Origin: Lewinellaceae bacterium
Lineage (GTDB): Bacteria > Bacteroidota > Bacteroidia > Chitinophagales > Saprospiraceae
NCBI GenBank assembly: GCA_016711435.1
Contig: JADJSY010000028.1
Span: 27,913-91,912 of the forward strand
DNA length: 64,000 nucleotides
Direction of reading: 5' to 3'
Part shown: positions 44,258-53,151 of the stretch, piece by piece
Layout: the number at the start of each line of letters is the position of its first letter
How positions within the stretch are numbered: position 1 is the stretch's first letter
Position numbers and translations under genes: made by a program
The notes under the pieces: generated by a model
Databases searched by the model: none
Seen by the model: the letters and a program-made list of their open reading frames with translations, nothing else
Told to the model about the DNA's origin: nothing

Positions 44258-45625
44258 TTACAACGATGCTATCACCCCGGCATTCAATGACAAAGTATTG
44301 ATCTTGTTGGACTTAGGCCCGATGCCGGATTTGCCGAGCGACTGATGGTAGGTTGGTTCAATGTATGCAGTCAGGCGTTTGCCAACGGGTCTTTGAATAC
44401 GGACACCTGCATCGGCGGTAGCGTAAAAATTGCCGGCCAGTGCGCCGTTTTTCTCCAGCAGACCCGTGCCTTTCCGGCTGAGTTGAGGCTGCAAATTTTG
44501 TCCCGGAACCGGTTGGGTAGAAGGGCCGGTGCCATATTCCACCGTTTTATACTGATACGATTTTTGCACGCTGACATTTCCGGTTACTCCGGCAACAGCA
44601 TGTACAGTCGTGCGACCCATTTGGGCCATTTTACGGGTGGCTTTTACCGGTATGGAAAATAGGTCGGCGTTCACATTGCTGGCATAAGTGCCCACATATC
44701 CGTTCTGCAGGTTGCCTGCGTAAATTTCGATCTCTTTTTTGGGCGAATAACTGGTTTGTGTATAAGCAAGGCCTGCTTCGACGGCCCATTTTCCTTTGCG
44801 ATATCCGACTGCAACACCGCCGCCGTAACCGTTGGCACTGCGGGTGTCGCCCGTACTTTTGATAATGTTGTGGTTAAAATTGGCAAAAGTGGCGGCGTAC
44901 ATCTTATTCGACCGCGCAGGTTTTATCGGAAAAACAGGTGTGCTCAACATACCGGCATAACGAACCATCGGTGCGTCCTGAACAGGTATTGCGGAAAAAA
45001 CAGCAAATGCATTTACAAACTGATTCGGAACATCACCTGGATAGGCAGGAAGGGCGTTCCGGCGCGCGGGATCAAGCACCAGAAATTCCGGCTGTTCACT
45101 TACCAAAAAAGGAATGGTTGCCGTTTGTGTATTTTCCAGCGATTGCAGATAAAGCGCATCTTCGGAAAGGTCGGAGCCGCTTGCCTGTTGGCCGACAACT
45201 GCGGCGTATTGGCGGTGCTGGAGGTTTTTTGCAGGAATATCCACTTGCGGACGCGTGCTTTTCGGACGGGTAGCCGGGCGGCTGCGTTCGTTATTTCCCA
45301 AATCCAGCAAACCGTCGATATTGACAATCAGCAGCAGGAAAATGGCTGCTTCGGCGATTTTGCCTATCCAGATCCGGCGGCGCAGGCGCAGCGTATCAGC
45401 CATGCGGCCGGCCAACATATCCCAATGTGCAGGCTGGTAAGGCATTTCGATGTGTTGCAGTTTGTGAAATACCGCTTTGTCCACCTCGCTGACCGGAGCG
45501 GGATTTTCCTCTGTAATGGTCTGGTCCATTTTTTGGCGCAACATATCCCAGGTTGCAGGTTCAAAAGGAACCTCCAATTGCTCAAGAGAAGATTTGATTT
45601 GTGCGTCGAATGCTGTATGTTTCAT
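44258..45625 (-). CDS. Single-pass membrane protein with C-terminal outer-membrane-like barrel, sigma partner
   Basis: 455 residues. Two near-identical N-terminal motifs, FEPATWDMLRQKMDQ (about 21-35) and YQPAHWDMLAGRMAD (about 57-71), sit before a membrane helix (AEAAIFLLLIVNIDG at 89-103). The rest is a beta-rich barrel-like domain (MYAATFANFNHNIIKS; YGGGVAVGYRKGKWAVEAGL; GVRIQRPVGKRLTAYIEPTY). It lies 36 bases downstream of an ECF sigma gene, the position of anti-sigma factors, so the cytosolic W-motifs may bind the sigma factor. The arrangement is known in Bacteroidota; binding is inference. Confidence 0.6.
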   Translation of the reverse strand: MKHTAFDAQIKSSLEQLEVPFEPATWDMLRQKMDQTITEENPAPVSEVDKAVFHKLQHIEMPYQPAHWDMLAGRMADTLRLRRRIWIGKIAEAAIFLLLIVNIDGLLDLGNNERSRPATRPKSTRPQVDIPAKNLQHRQYAAVVGQQASGSDLSEDALYLQSLENTQTATIPFLVSEQPEFLVLDPARRNALPAYPGDVPNQFVNAFAVFSAIPVQDAPMVRYAGMLSTPVFPIKPARSNKMYAATFANFNHNIIKSTGDTRSANGYGGGVAVGYRKGKWAVEAGLAYTQTSYSPKKEIEIYAGNLQNGYVGTYASNVNADLFSIPVKATRKMAQMGRTTVHAVAGVTGNVSVQKSYQYKTVEYGTGPSTQPVPGQNLQPQLSRKGTGLLEKNGALAGNFYATADAGVRIQRPVGKRLTAYIEPTYHQSLGKSGIGPKSNKINTLSLNAGVIASL

Positions 45626-45660
45626 GGCAATAAGCCTCTTTTTTCAATGAAATAGAACAA

Positions 45661-46244
45661 TCACTGTGGTTTTTCGTCCGTATTAAACTCAAATTCCATG
45701 CGCCGGTTGGCAAAGTATTCCTGCAATTTGTTTCGCGCTTTCACCAGGTTGCTGCGGGAGGTACTTTCCGTAATATTTAATGCTTCACCGATTTCCTTGT
45801 GCGAATATCCTTCCACCACATACAGGTTAAAATAGCCCTGTAAGCAGGCGAAAGTTCCTGCACAGCCGACAAAATTTCTTTTTCCGTGAGGTTGCTGAGC
45901 GCATCGGGCACATCGTCGTACAATTGATACGCCTCGTCAATATCCTCCGTCCGGCGGCGCGTATTGCGGCGATAATAGTCGATACAGGTATTGACGATGA
46001 TGGTGCGGATCCAGGCGGGTAACGACGTGCCGGGTTTATAGCGACCGATATTTTGAAAGATTTTAATAAATCCTTCGTGCAACAAATCGAGCGCTTCATC
46101 GCGGGAACCGGCATAACGCATGCAGACACCCATCATTTTGCCATAATGATGCTCGTACAGATGTTGTTGTGCCCAGCGTTCCTGGCGAACCAGTGCGGCC
46201 ACTAATTGATGTTCGGCGCGATCCAAATTGAGGGCGAAATCCAT
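45661..46244 (-). CDS. ECF sigma-70 factor, one frameshift
   Basis: Region 2: HLYEHHYGKMMGVCMRYAGS, ALDLLHEGFIKIFQNIGRYK, LPAWIRTIIVNTCIDYYRRN. The frame breaks near 45838; the next frame gives GYFNLYVVEGYSHKEIGEAL and NITESTSRSNLVKARNKLQE, a standard region 4 with HTH, ending TDEKPQ at 45661. Joined length about 195, normal for the family. It directs RNA polymerase to a regulon; the downstream membrane protein is its probable regulator. The frameshift is likely technical since the rest is perfect. Confidence 0.85.
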
Positions 46245-46388
46245 GTGTTGATTTCCGATGTAAGTTAGTAAGTCGTATTAGCCTGGCAAAACATATCCGC
46301 AATACATTTTCTTATTTCCGAAACGGCGTATATGCTCCAAACGCTGCCTGTAAGGTGCCGCACGACTAAATAAGGATGCCTGATTGTA

Positions 46389-46510
46389 GTTATCCGTTAT
46401 TAGTTATTGGTTATTAGTGTTGATAATCAAGCACTTACAAAAAATTTATGTTTTATTTTTTTGCAAATGCTTGATTTTCAACACTAATAACCGATAAAAA
46501 CGGATAACTA
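46389..46510. repeat. Two Family A repeats facing each other
   Basis: 46389-46447 (minus orientation) and 46461-46510 (plus) form a palindrome with a 13-base centre. The gap 46245-46762 has no gene otherwise; it contains a promoter (46630-46637) for the glucosaminidase. Confidence 0.8.
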
Positions 46511-46629
46511 ATTATTTTGAACCAGGCGACACAACCAGGTTTTGAGCGGTTTTTGGCCTGATTTCAATATCAGAAAAACAAACAAAAATATTTCAACAAA
46601 AAGTGTTGTATTTAAAAAACATTTTGTTT

Positions 46630-46637
46630 TACATTTG
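46630..46637 (+). promoter_or_regulatory. -7 box TACATTTG
   Basis: Perfect TANNTTTG, with TTGTATTT about 25 bases upstream; 125 bases before the start at 46763. Best promoter for the glucosaminidase gene. Confidence 0.5.
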
Positions 46638-46762
46638 TAGGTCAAAAATACAGTCGGTAACAAGTGGTTTGGAAAAAATTCCCCTCAACAATCTCAACCC
46701 CTCAACACCTCGTCAACAAACTGTAACACCCTTTTTTCTTCATCATTCACCCGCACTCCGAC

Positions 46763-47667
46763 ATGGGATTCGCAAAAAGAAACTCTGAACCGGAAATCAA
46801 TAGCATACAGCCAGGGTTCAGCAGCAAAGCCGGCAGTTCGCAAAAGCAACGCCGAAACAATGTTAAATTAACACCTTTCAACCATGAAACGCCGGAACAA
46901 ATGCCGGTGCCGGACCTGCTTCGGCTCCTATTCATCCGTATGCGCCGATCGTGGATCGCATTCAGGTTCCAGTTCAACCGGTACTCCATGGGGCTATTCA
47001 ACCGTAATGCATTGCTGAAAGCAAGCGCTTTGGCAGGACTCATTTATTTCCTGATGCTTCCTACAGATACGGAAGAGGAGGGTGGATTTGCCTCACGCAG
47101 CATTTTCGGCAATGGAAAGTCCGTAGAGACTTCACTCGAAGTGACGCCGGTAGCCCATGAAAAAGCAAAATTGAGCAAACGCAGCCGGCAAAATGAGGCC
47201 GCACCCGTTACAGCCTCCGAAATTGCGGACGAGCGGACGAGCGATTACATCGAGCGTTTTCATAAAATCGCAGTCGGTGAAATGGAAAAATTCGGGATCC
47301 CCGCCAGTATCAGCCTGGCGCAGGGATTGATCGAAAGCCGGGGCGGCACCAGCAAACTCGCCGTGAACAACAACAACCACTTCGGCATCAAGTGTTTCTC
47401 GCGTAACTGCAAAAAGGGCATTGCTCGAATTTCACCGATGATACGCACAAGGACTTTTTCCGGAAATTCCAAAACCCCTGGGAGAGCTGGCGGGAGCACA
47501 GCAAGTTACTGGCGTCAGGTCGTTATAAAAAACTGAAAAAGTATGGTCGCGACTACCGGCAATGGGCGTACGGACTTAAATCCGTCGGCTATGCCACAGA
47601 TCGTACGTATGCTGAAAAACTGATCGGAATTATTGAACGATATGATTTAAACCGATTTGACAGGTAG
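46763..47667 (+). CDS. Glucosaminidase (GH73/lysozyme-like) membrane protein, one frameshift
   Basis: N-terminal cytosolic part, membrane helix (LLKASALAGLIYFLMLP), then the GH73 domain: RFHKIAVGEMEKFGIPASIS, LAQGLIESRGGTSKLAVNNN, NHFGIKCFSRNCKKG. The frame breaks at AAAAAGGG (47411-47418); the next frame continues HCSNFTDDTHKDFFRKFQNP, YGLKSVGYATDRTYAEKLIG and ends DLNRFDR at 47667, the normal C-terminus. It cleaves peptidoglycan glycan chains in the periplasm. The long N-terminus (about 85 residues before the helix) is unusual. One-base error in a homopolymer is likely. Confidence 0.8.
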
Positions 47668-47683
47668 GGCTGCACAATTTTGT

Positions 47684-47803
47684 TGAGGGTTGAGAATGTT
47701 GAGATTGTTGAGGGTTGAGATTGTTGAGGGTGGTAACTCATGGCCTAAGTTACCACCCTCAACAATCTCAACATTCTCAACCATCAACATTCTCAACAAC
47801 TCA
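47684..47803. repeat. Palindrome at a convergent junction (GTTGAGGGTTGAGA words)
   Basis: Left arm TTGAGGGTTGAGAATGTTGA, GAGATTGTTGAGGGTGGTAA; right arm the inverse. Between the glucosaminidase (plus) and rsmG (minus) stop codons. The same words occur at 46680 and 60238-60330. Confidence 0.85.
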
Positions 47804-48457
47804 ACCCTGCACATACACCACATACTTCTCCTCAAAGAATGGTTCCTTGAAATGCTCGCGGATGGCAAAAACCTCGGTGTAGTTTTCCGCTTTGCCAGGT
47901 AGCGCTTTGAGTTCCGCCCGCATATCGCCGCCTTTTAAAGCGATGATTCCATTGGGGTAACTGTGCGTGTGTTTCTTTTTTAGCAAACGCTGGCCCCATT
48001 GCATCAACTTGTCGAGCGGCGCCACTCCACGGGAAAGCACAAAATCGAAAGCGCCCGTTAGGCGTAGGCCTTCCACGCGGTTGTGCAAAGCGGTGACATT
48101 AGTAAGCCCCAGTGCAGTAGCAACTTCCTGCACCACGTGGATTTTTTTCCCGGTTCCATCTACCAAAGTGAATTTGGTTTCCGGGAATAAGATCGCCAGT
48201 GGAATGCCCGGGAAACCGCCGCCGGTGCCGAGGTCGAGAATTTGCGCGCCGGGTTTGAACTGAAAATACCTGGCAACAGCCAGAGAATGTAAAACGTGGC
48301 GTTCCGTCAGGTTTTCAATATCCTGGCGGGAGATGACGTTTATTTTAGCGTTCCACTCCGTATAAAGCGGGATAAGTTGCTCAAATTGAGCGTATTGTTC
48401 CGGTTCTAAGCCTGGAAAATATTTCCGTATCAAGTCCTCCATCGCGTGGTCAATCAT
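47801..48457 (-). CDS. rsmG: 16S rRNA (guanine-527-N7)-methyltransferase
   Basis: 218 residues from ATG 48457, which overlaps the upstream stop as ATGATTGA. Methylates G527 of 16S rRNA using SAM. Seen: LYTEWNAKINVISRQDIENL, SAM motif ILDLGTGGGFPGIPLAILF, KIHVVQEVATALGLTNVTAL, DFVLSRGVAPLDKLMQWGQR. ATG 48442 is a second possible start. Translationally coupled to the membrane TPR gene upstream. Confidence 0.95.
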   Translation of the reverse strand: MIDHAMEDLIRKYFPGLEPEQYAQFEQLIPLYTEWNAKINVISRQDIENLTERHVLHSLAVARYFQFKPGAQILDLGTGGGFPGIPLAILFPETKFTLVDGTGKKIHVVQEVATALGLTNVTALHNRVEGLRLTGAFDFVLSRGVAPLDKLMQWGQRLLKKKHTHSYPNGIIALKGGDMRAELKALPGKAENYTEVFAIREHFKEPFFEEKYVVYVQG

Positions 48458-49718
48458 TGAGTTGTTGGAGCATTTTTTGGGCCTGTTCACGGCGTTCAGG
48501 CAATTCCGTATTCGAAATCACCCGATCCATAGCGCGCACGGCTTTTTCCTGCATGAGCGGATTTTCAGCGGCCAGTTTCACAAAAGCCAAAGCCTGGTAC
48601 CAGTAAATATCTTCTCCATACCGGGCAAGGTCTTCGATATTGGAAAGACACTCGATAGTAAGTGCGGGTTCGTTCATATGCAAGCCGATAATGGCAAGAT
48701 AAAAATAGGCGTCCGACTGGCAGGCTTTGTTCGAATCATCCAGCAGTTGAGCCAATGCGGCGGCGGCGATGCGATATTTTTTTGCCTGATAGGCTGCATC
48801 TGCTTCTGCAAATACCAGATCACAAGATTCTGGTCGAATTCCCAAGGAGTCATTATCCGGACTCAGGGTCTGACGTGCAGCCAGATCGGCCAACAGGCTT
48901 TCCGGTGCGGAAAAATTATCATTAAACACCTCGCCGGGCGTTTCCGACTTGAAATAAAACCGGAAAGCAATGGTGATCGCCGTAATAATTCCAAGAACTA
49001 CAAATGCATTTCGCCAGAAATGGTTCGTTTTGGGTGATATATAATCTGCAGCGGATATCTTTTGCTCAAACAACTGTGTCTGATCCCATATTTTGATAAA
49101 ATGCGGGTCTGTCAGGGCAGTCACCACCCAGGCAGGCAATACGCCCGCCCATTCGGCAGATTGCTCGGGGAGTAATCTTTTATAATGGTGAATACTTGCT
49201 CCGAATCCTGCTTCTACGGCATCGTCTTCAGTAGCAAATCGCCGGTTTTCAGGTAATTTTGCTGTATCGTCGGCCAATTCCTGCATCTTTTCCCGGTCCT
49301 CTTTCGGTAACCGGAAAAATTGCCGGCGTGACCAAACAGCCCAGCGCAGTTCCCGGAGCGCTTCAGACCCGGGCATTTCAAATGCAGGCGATTGGTTTTC
49401 TTCCGTGTTTTCCTCCGGGGGGGCTTCCAGGTTGCGTTCCATACGCCAGTCCCGGTAGTGCAGCGCTGCGAGCGACACCACATAATCCGATAAGGAAATC
49501 CCAAACGGAATGCTTTCGGACTGTGCCATGCGCGCCAAATGGATGAATGCCACCCGGTAAAACACAGATCCATCTGCCGTATAACCGCCGGCAGCAACGA
49601 CCGCTGCGACAGCCTTCGGCTTATAATGAAGATATGTTTCTTCAAGAGCACCGGAGTCCGCGCTGTTCAATACATTCCAAAAATCTGAATCCGGGAATAA
49701 ATTTTCTGTTTGTGTCAA
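48450..49718 (-). CDS. Single-pass membrane protein with TPR-like C-terminus
   Basis: 422 residues. N-terminal ~180 residues (FWNVLNSADSGALEETYLHY; VFYRVAFIHLARMAQSESIP; SLSDYVVSLAALHYRDWR) are helical and reminiscent of sigma region 2 without its conserved residues. A membrane helix (AFVVLGIITAITIAFRFYF) lies near 240-258, followed by a periplasmic TPR-like part (AEADAAYQAKKYRIAAAALA; DAYFYLAIIGLHMNEPALTI). Overlaps rsmG by 8 bases. Family not recognised; could be a signalling or anti-sigma type protein. Confidence 0.6.
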   Translation of the reverse strand: MTQTENLFPDSDFWNVLNSADSGALEETYLHYKPKAVAAVVAAGGYTADGSVFYRVAFIHLARMAQSESIPFGISLSDYVVSLAALHYRDWRMERNLEAPPEENTEENQSPAFEMPGSEALRELRWAVWSRRQFFRLPKEDREKMQELADDTAKLPENRRFATEDDAVEAGFGASIHHYKRLLPEQSAEWAGVLPAWVVTALTDPHFIKIWDQTQLFEQKISAADYISPKTNHFWRNAFVVLGIITAITIAFRFYFKSETPGEVFNDNFSAPESLLADLAARQTLSPDNDSLGIRPESCDLVFAEADAAYQAKKYRIAAAALAQLLDDSNKACQSDAYFYLAIIGLHMNEPALTIECLSNIEDLARYGEDIYWYQALAFVKLAAENPLMQEKAVRAMDRVISNTELPERREQAQKMLQQLND

Positions 49719-49792
49719 AATATTGCCAAAAATTTAAATAGCAAAGGTAAGGAACGGGTGAACAATAACTTGTCACATTCAAGTAAGGGCAT

Positions 49793-49829
49793 TAAAAAAA
49801 AAGAGCCAGGACATTGCTGCCCCGGCTCC
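49793..49829 (-). terminator. Rho-independent terminator of hsp20
   Basis: On the minus strand: GAGCCGGGGCAGCAATGTCC TGGCTC hairpin followed by nine T (plus-strand A run 49794-49802). It lies about 60 bases after the hsp20 stop. Confidence 0.75.
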
Positions 49830-49891
49830 ATGAAAACACCTAAAACCCTATTAACTAACCTTATGAAAACAACTTGTTGAGGATCAGCAAA

Positions 49892-50335
49892 TTAGCCGAT
49901 CGGAATGGTCTTTACTACCGGTTTCGCTTCTTCTTTTTTGCCAAGCGTTACGTTCAATATACCGTTTTCATAAACAGCGTTGATCGCATCTTGGTTCACT
50001 GTTTTGGGTAATTTGAAAGAACGTTTTATCGAAGCAACGCGGAATTCACGACGGGTATAACGTTCGTTTGTTTCTTCTTCTTTTGTTTCGCGCACAGCTT
50101 CAATCGTCAATTGATCGTTTTCAACATGCAGACTGAAATTTTGTTTATCGAAACCGGGAGCAGCCAACTCAATTTTGAAAGCGTTCTCCGTTTCAAGTAC
50201 ATTGACCGCTGCATGGCTGGCAAAATTATCGGCGCCTACCTGGTCTGCGAGGTTGCGATTAAAGAACTCATCAAATAAACCATTGACGAACGTTTTGGTT
50301 GAGGGGTACGGCTGAAATTTTACGATGTTTGTCAT
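49892..50335 (-). CDS. Small heat shock protein, Hsp20/alpha-crystallin
   Basis: 147 residues. ATP-independent chaperone holding unfolded proteins. The alpha-crystallin domain: FKIELAAPGFDKQNFSLHVE, NDQLTIEAVRETKEEETNER, YTRREFRVASIKRSFKLPK, and the conserved ENGILNVTLGKKEE, followed by a short tail with the IPI-type end TIPIG. N-terminal region VNGLFDEFFNRNL is typical. Terminator at 49793-49829. The 348-base gap upstream (50336-50683) holds a Family B repeat and presumably its promoter. Confidence 0.93.
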   Translation of the reverse strand: MTNIVKFQPYPSTKTFVNGLFDEFFNRNLADQVGADNFASHAAVNVLETENAFKIELAAPGFDKQNFSLHVENDQLTIEAVRETKEEETNERYTRREFRVASIKRSFKLPKTVNQDAINAVYENGILNVTLGKKEEAKPVVKTIPIG

Positions 50336-50597
50336 TTTTAGAAATTTTTAAAGTTTTTTAAAACAATTGAACGTTGTGAGTGAAGTGACCCGGCCTGGCT
50401 TCATTTGTTTGATACCCACCGGATATACTCCCTTTTTCAAACAGCGTACCATTGCGAAAATGCTGTTTTTTTGGCATAAATAAAATACTATACACGACAA
50501 AATGACATGAAAAAATTTCATTACTGCCATTTTGACATACACTCGTACTCAGCCAACGGGAAGCAGGATTTTAGCATCTTTGCACTATTAACCTGCA

Positions 50598-50680
50598 GTT
50601 GTGCAAAATTAGTTGATGGTAAATCTTTTGTAACTCATTGACTAACATTGCCTTTTGCCATTTGCTGTTTTGCCCTTTTA
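50598..50680 (+). repeat. Family B intergenic repeat, directly before the SDR gene
   Basis: TGTGCAAAATTAGTTGATGG, TAAATCTTTTGTAACTCATT, GACTAACATTGCCTTTTGCC. It ends 4 bases before the ATG at 50684, as its relatives end just before radC, purQ and the 18425 gene. Confidence 0.85.
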
Positions 50681-50683
50681 CAT

Positions 50684-51457
50684 ATGTTCCAGACTGATTT
50701 ATTCAAAAACAAAGTAGTCCTCGTCACCGGCGGAGGAAGCGGTATCGGCAAGGCCATTGCAAAGCAGTTTTTGCAGACAGGGGCAACGGTACATATTGCA
50801 TCGCGCAAAAAAGAACGGGTGGAACAGGCGGCCATTGAACTTGCGGCTTACGGGAATGTGTACGCCTGGCCCCTCGACATCCGCGAACCGGAGCAGATTG
50901 AATTATTGATGGCGGAAATCGCTTCCAGGAGCGGACGAATCGACATATTGGTCAACAATGCAGGCGGGCAATTCCCCAGTGCAGCCATCGACATCAGTCA
51001 AAAAGGTTGGCTCGCCGTTATTAATACCAACCTGAACGGCACCTGGTTTGTCACGCAGGCGGCTGCCAAACATTTCTTTTTCCCGCAAAACCACGGTGTG
51101 GTGGTCAATATTGTGTTGAACAACTTCCGCGGCTTCCCGGGCATGTCGCACAGCGCCGCAGCCCGGGCAGGTGTGAGCAACCTGACCCAGACGCTGGCTG
51201 TAGAATGGGCCGATAAAGGTATCCGGCTCAATTGTATTGCGCCGGGCATTATCCAAAGCAGCGGTCTGGATAATTATCCGCCCGAATTCACGAACGATTT
51301 AGCGAGTTCCATTCCCATGAAACGTCTCGGCACGGTGGATGAAGTGGCAGCGCTCACCCTTTTCCTGTCCAGCCCGATGGGCGCATATATGACCGGCGAC
51401 ACCATATATATGGACGGCGGTGCGCGTTTTTGGGGTGATAACTGGAAATACGAATGA
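50684..51457 (+). CDS. SDR-family enoyl-CoA reductase-like protein (PECR/DECR type)
   Basis: 257 residues. Rossmann NAD(P) motif VLVTGGGSGIGKAIAKQF, NNAGG at about 94-98, C-terminal YMTGDTIYMDGGARF. In place of the canonical YxxxK the segment is GMSHSAAARAGVSNLTQTLA, matching peroxisomal trans-2-enoyl-CoA reductase and 2,4-dienoyl-CoA reductase (HSxAARAGVxNLT). Thus likely reduces an unsaturated acyl-CoA. ATG 50684 chosen; the frame from 50648 is repeat-derived. Overlaps the next gene by four bases (ATGA). Confidence 0.85.
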   Translation: MFQTDLFKNKVVLVTGGGSGIGKAIAKQFLQTGATVHIASRKKERVEQAAIELAAYGNVYAWPLDIREPEQIELLMAEIASRSGRIDILVNNAGGQFPSAAIDISQKGWLAVINTNLNGTWFVTQAAAKHFFFPQNHGVVVNIVLNNFRGFPGMSHSAAARAGVSNLTQTLAVEWADKGIRLNCIAPGIIQSSGLDNYPPEFTNDLASSIPMKRLGTVDEVAALTLFLSSPMGAYMTGDTIYMDGGARFWGDNWKYE

Positions 51458-52292
51458 GAATGAAATACGGAAATTATTTTTTGGTATTCTTGTTCGGCTT
51501 GGTCGCAACAACAGCCCAGGCACAAACGGACAAGGCGGGAGCGGACACTTGCCATTTGTTGTACAATATTCCCCGCCAGGCAGTCTTTGCCACTGCCGAT
51601 CATTTGTCTAATATCTATCTGATTGCTGCCGATAATTCCATTGAAAAATACGATTCAACCGGGCTGCGTGTAGCGCGTTTTACCAACAACCGCCTGGGAC
51701 AAGCATCTTTTTTAGATGTAACTAACCCTTTGAAAATATTGGTGTGGTTTGCTGATTTTCAAACAGTTGTGACCCTCGATCGCACGCTGAATGAAATCGG
51801 GCAACTCAACCTGAACGAAGCGGGTTTTCCGGCAGTGCGCTGTGTGGCCCTGGCGCAGGATGGTAATATCTGGGTGTATGACGATGCCGGTTTCCGTTTG
51901 TTAAAAATCTCTACTTCTGGAACAATTCTACTGGAAAGTCAGCCGATGAATATGGTTTTTCCCGAACGTATGGCTGCTACCTGCATCCGCGATAACGGCG
52001 AAATGGTGTTTATCAGCGACCCGGAGCAGGGCATCTCCGCATTCGATCAGTACGGCTATCTTCTAAGAACCTATCCAGACCTGAAAACGAACCGGTTTGA
52101 GGTTCTCCAGAACTGGCTGGCTTTTCTGGATAAAGATTTTTTGCGCTTTGAACACTTGAATCGTTTTCAGGCGCTCAAAATTGTATTACCTGCTTCAGCC
52201 GGTTAGCAGCAGCGCGCGTCTGGGCCGGCGGCGGCCACGTTTTTGTTCAAAACGGGGATATTCTGGAAGTATACGAAACAGACCATAAGTAG
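51454..52292 (+). CDS. Secreted beta-propeller-like protein, one frameshift
   Basis: Signal peptide (YFLVFLFGLVATTAQAQ), then repeated beta segments with propeller-like DG and D motifs (LSNIYLIAADNSIEKYDSTG; ALAQDGNIWVYDDAGFRLLK; VFISDPEQGISAFDQYGYLL). The frame ends at 52206; shifting near 52200 continues AARVWAGGGHVFVQNGDILE and VYETDHK to the stop at 52290-52292. Joined length about 278. Starts by ATGA overlap with the SDR gene, so it is co-transcribed. Function unknown. Confidence 0.7.
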
Positions 52293-52303
52293 TTATTGGT
52301 TAC

Positions 52304-52338
52304 ATAAAAAAACCCCGCCGGTATTGCACAGGCGGGGT
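52304..52338 (-). terminator. Rho-independent terminator
   Basis: CCCCGCC (52313-52319) pairs with GGCGGGG (52331-52337); on the minus strand the stem is followed by TTTTTTT (52306-52312). Best assigned to the receptor gene 52543-55029, 200 bases upstream on that strand; on the plus strand there is no T run. Confidence 0.7.
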
Positions 52339-52471
52339 ACTTTCTCCGATAAACCAAATCAAACTTTCATATTTTCTTTACGCGTTTCGAGGGGTTATTG
52401 GGATATTAGGATATTGTGTTATTACACTGAATATATCAATCTCTCAAGCATTAAGCAGGTGTACAAAATCC

Positions 52472-52542
52472 GTTTGGACTAAATTCTTTACAAATGCTTG
52501 ATTATCAACACTGATAACCAATAACTGATAACGAATAACTAC
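52472..52542 (+). repeat. Family A intergenic repeat
   Basis: TTGGACTAAATTCTTTACAA, ATGCTTGATTATCAACACTG, ATAACCAATAACTGATAACG. One of the most complete copies. Directly after the receptor gene stop (minus strand). Confidence 0.85.
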
Positions 52543-53151
52543 TTATCCCCTCCCTTTCACGCGTTTATTTTCATCTTCCAGACCCGTTTTGCGTTGGCGG
52601 GCTGCTTTTACTTCCGAACTACCGAAGCGGTAGGAGAAGTTCATCGTGACGGTGCGGCTTTCCCAGCGGCCGTTGGCGGTCATTTTCAGACCCGGCGTGA
52701 AGAGGTTTTCGCCACCCCAACCGGCAGTGTGCAGGATGTCGCCGAAACGCAGGCGCACTTCACCTTTGCCGTCAAATAATTTTTTCTGAATACCCAGGTC
52801 CATTGCGCCTTGCGGCGTGCTGCGCAAAGTGCCCCAGAAAGCGCGGCTATTGTACCAGCCCGACACCTGAACGCTGAATCCTTTGGGCAGTTTAATCGTT
52901 TGTTCGCTGTACGCATTGAAAGCGTTAAACGACTGATCCACAATGAAATCGGGTGTTTCCGGAGTGCTGAAATCGGCTTCAAAGTGGCTGCGGAAACCCG
53001 TCAGGCTGACAAAACCTTCCCACCATTTGGCAATCGGCGTGGGCAGGTTGACGCTCAGGGTATAGTTTTTCTGGTCGGCCAGGTTTTCATTCGTGATATA
53101 GGTAGCCCGGGTGTCGCGGGGGTCTGTTTTCAGTACCTGGGTGAACACATC
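52543..53151 (-). CDS. Outer membrane beta-barrel receptor, C-terminal part after an in-frame stop
   Basis: Same frame as 53152-55029, after a TAA. DVFTQVLKTDPRDTRATYIT, LSVNLPTPIAKWWEGFVSLT, SGWYNSRAFWGTLRSTPQGA and the final MNFSYRFGSSEVKAARQR, the barrel end seen also in the paralogue at 8937. Expected at the break: a Tyr (as in SHTYDVFTQV), so TAC/TAT changed to TAA. A real nonsense change or a base error. Confidence 0.7.
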   Translation of the reverse strand, partial: DVFTQVLKTDPRDTRATYITNENLADQKNYTLSVNLPTPIAKWWEGFVSLTGFRSHFEADFSTPETPDFIVDQSFNAFNAYSEQTIKLPKGFSVQVSGWYNSRAFWGTLRSTPQGAMDLGIQKKLFDGKGEVRLRFGDILHTAGWGGENLFTPGLKMTANGRWESRTVTMNFSYRFGSSEVKAARQRKTGLEDENKRVKGRG

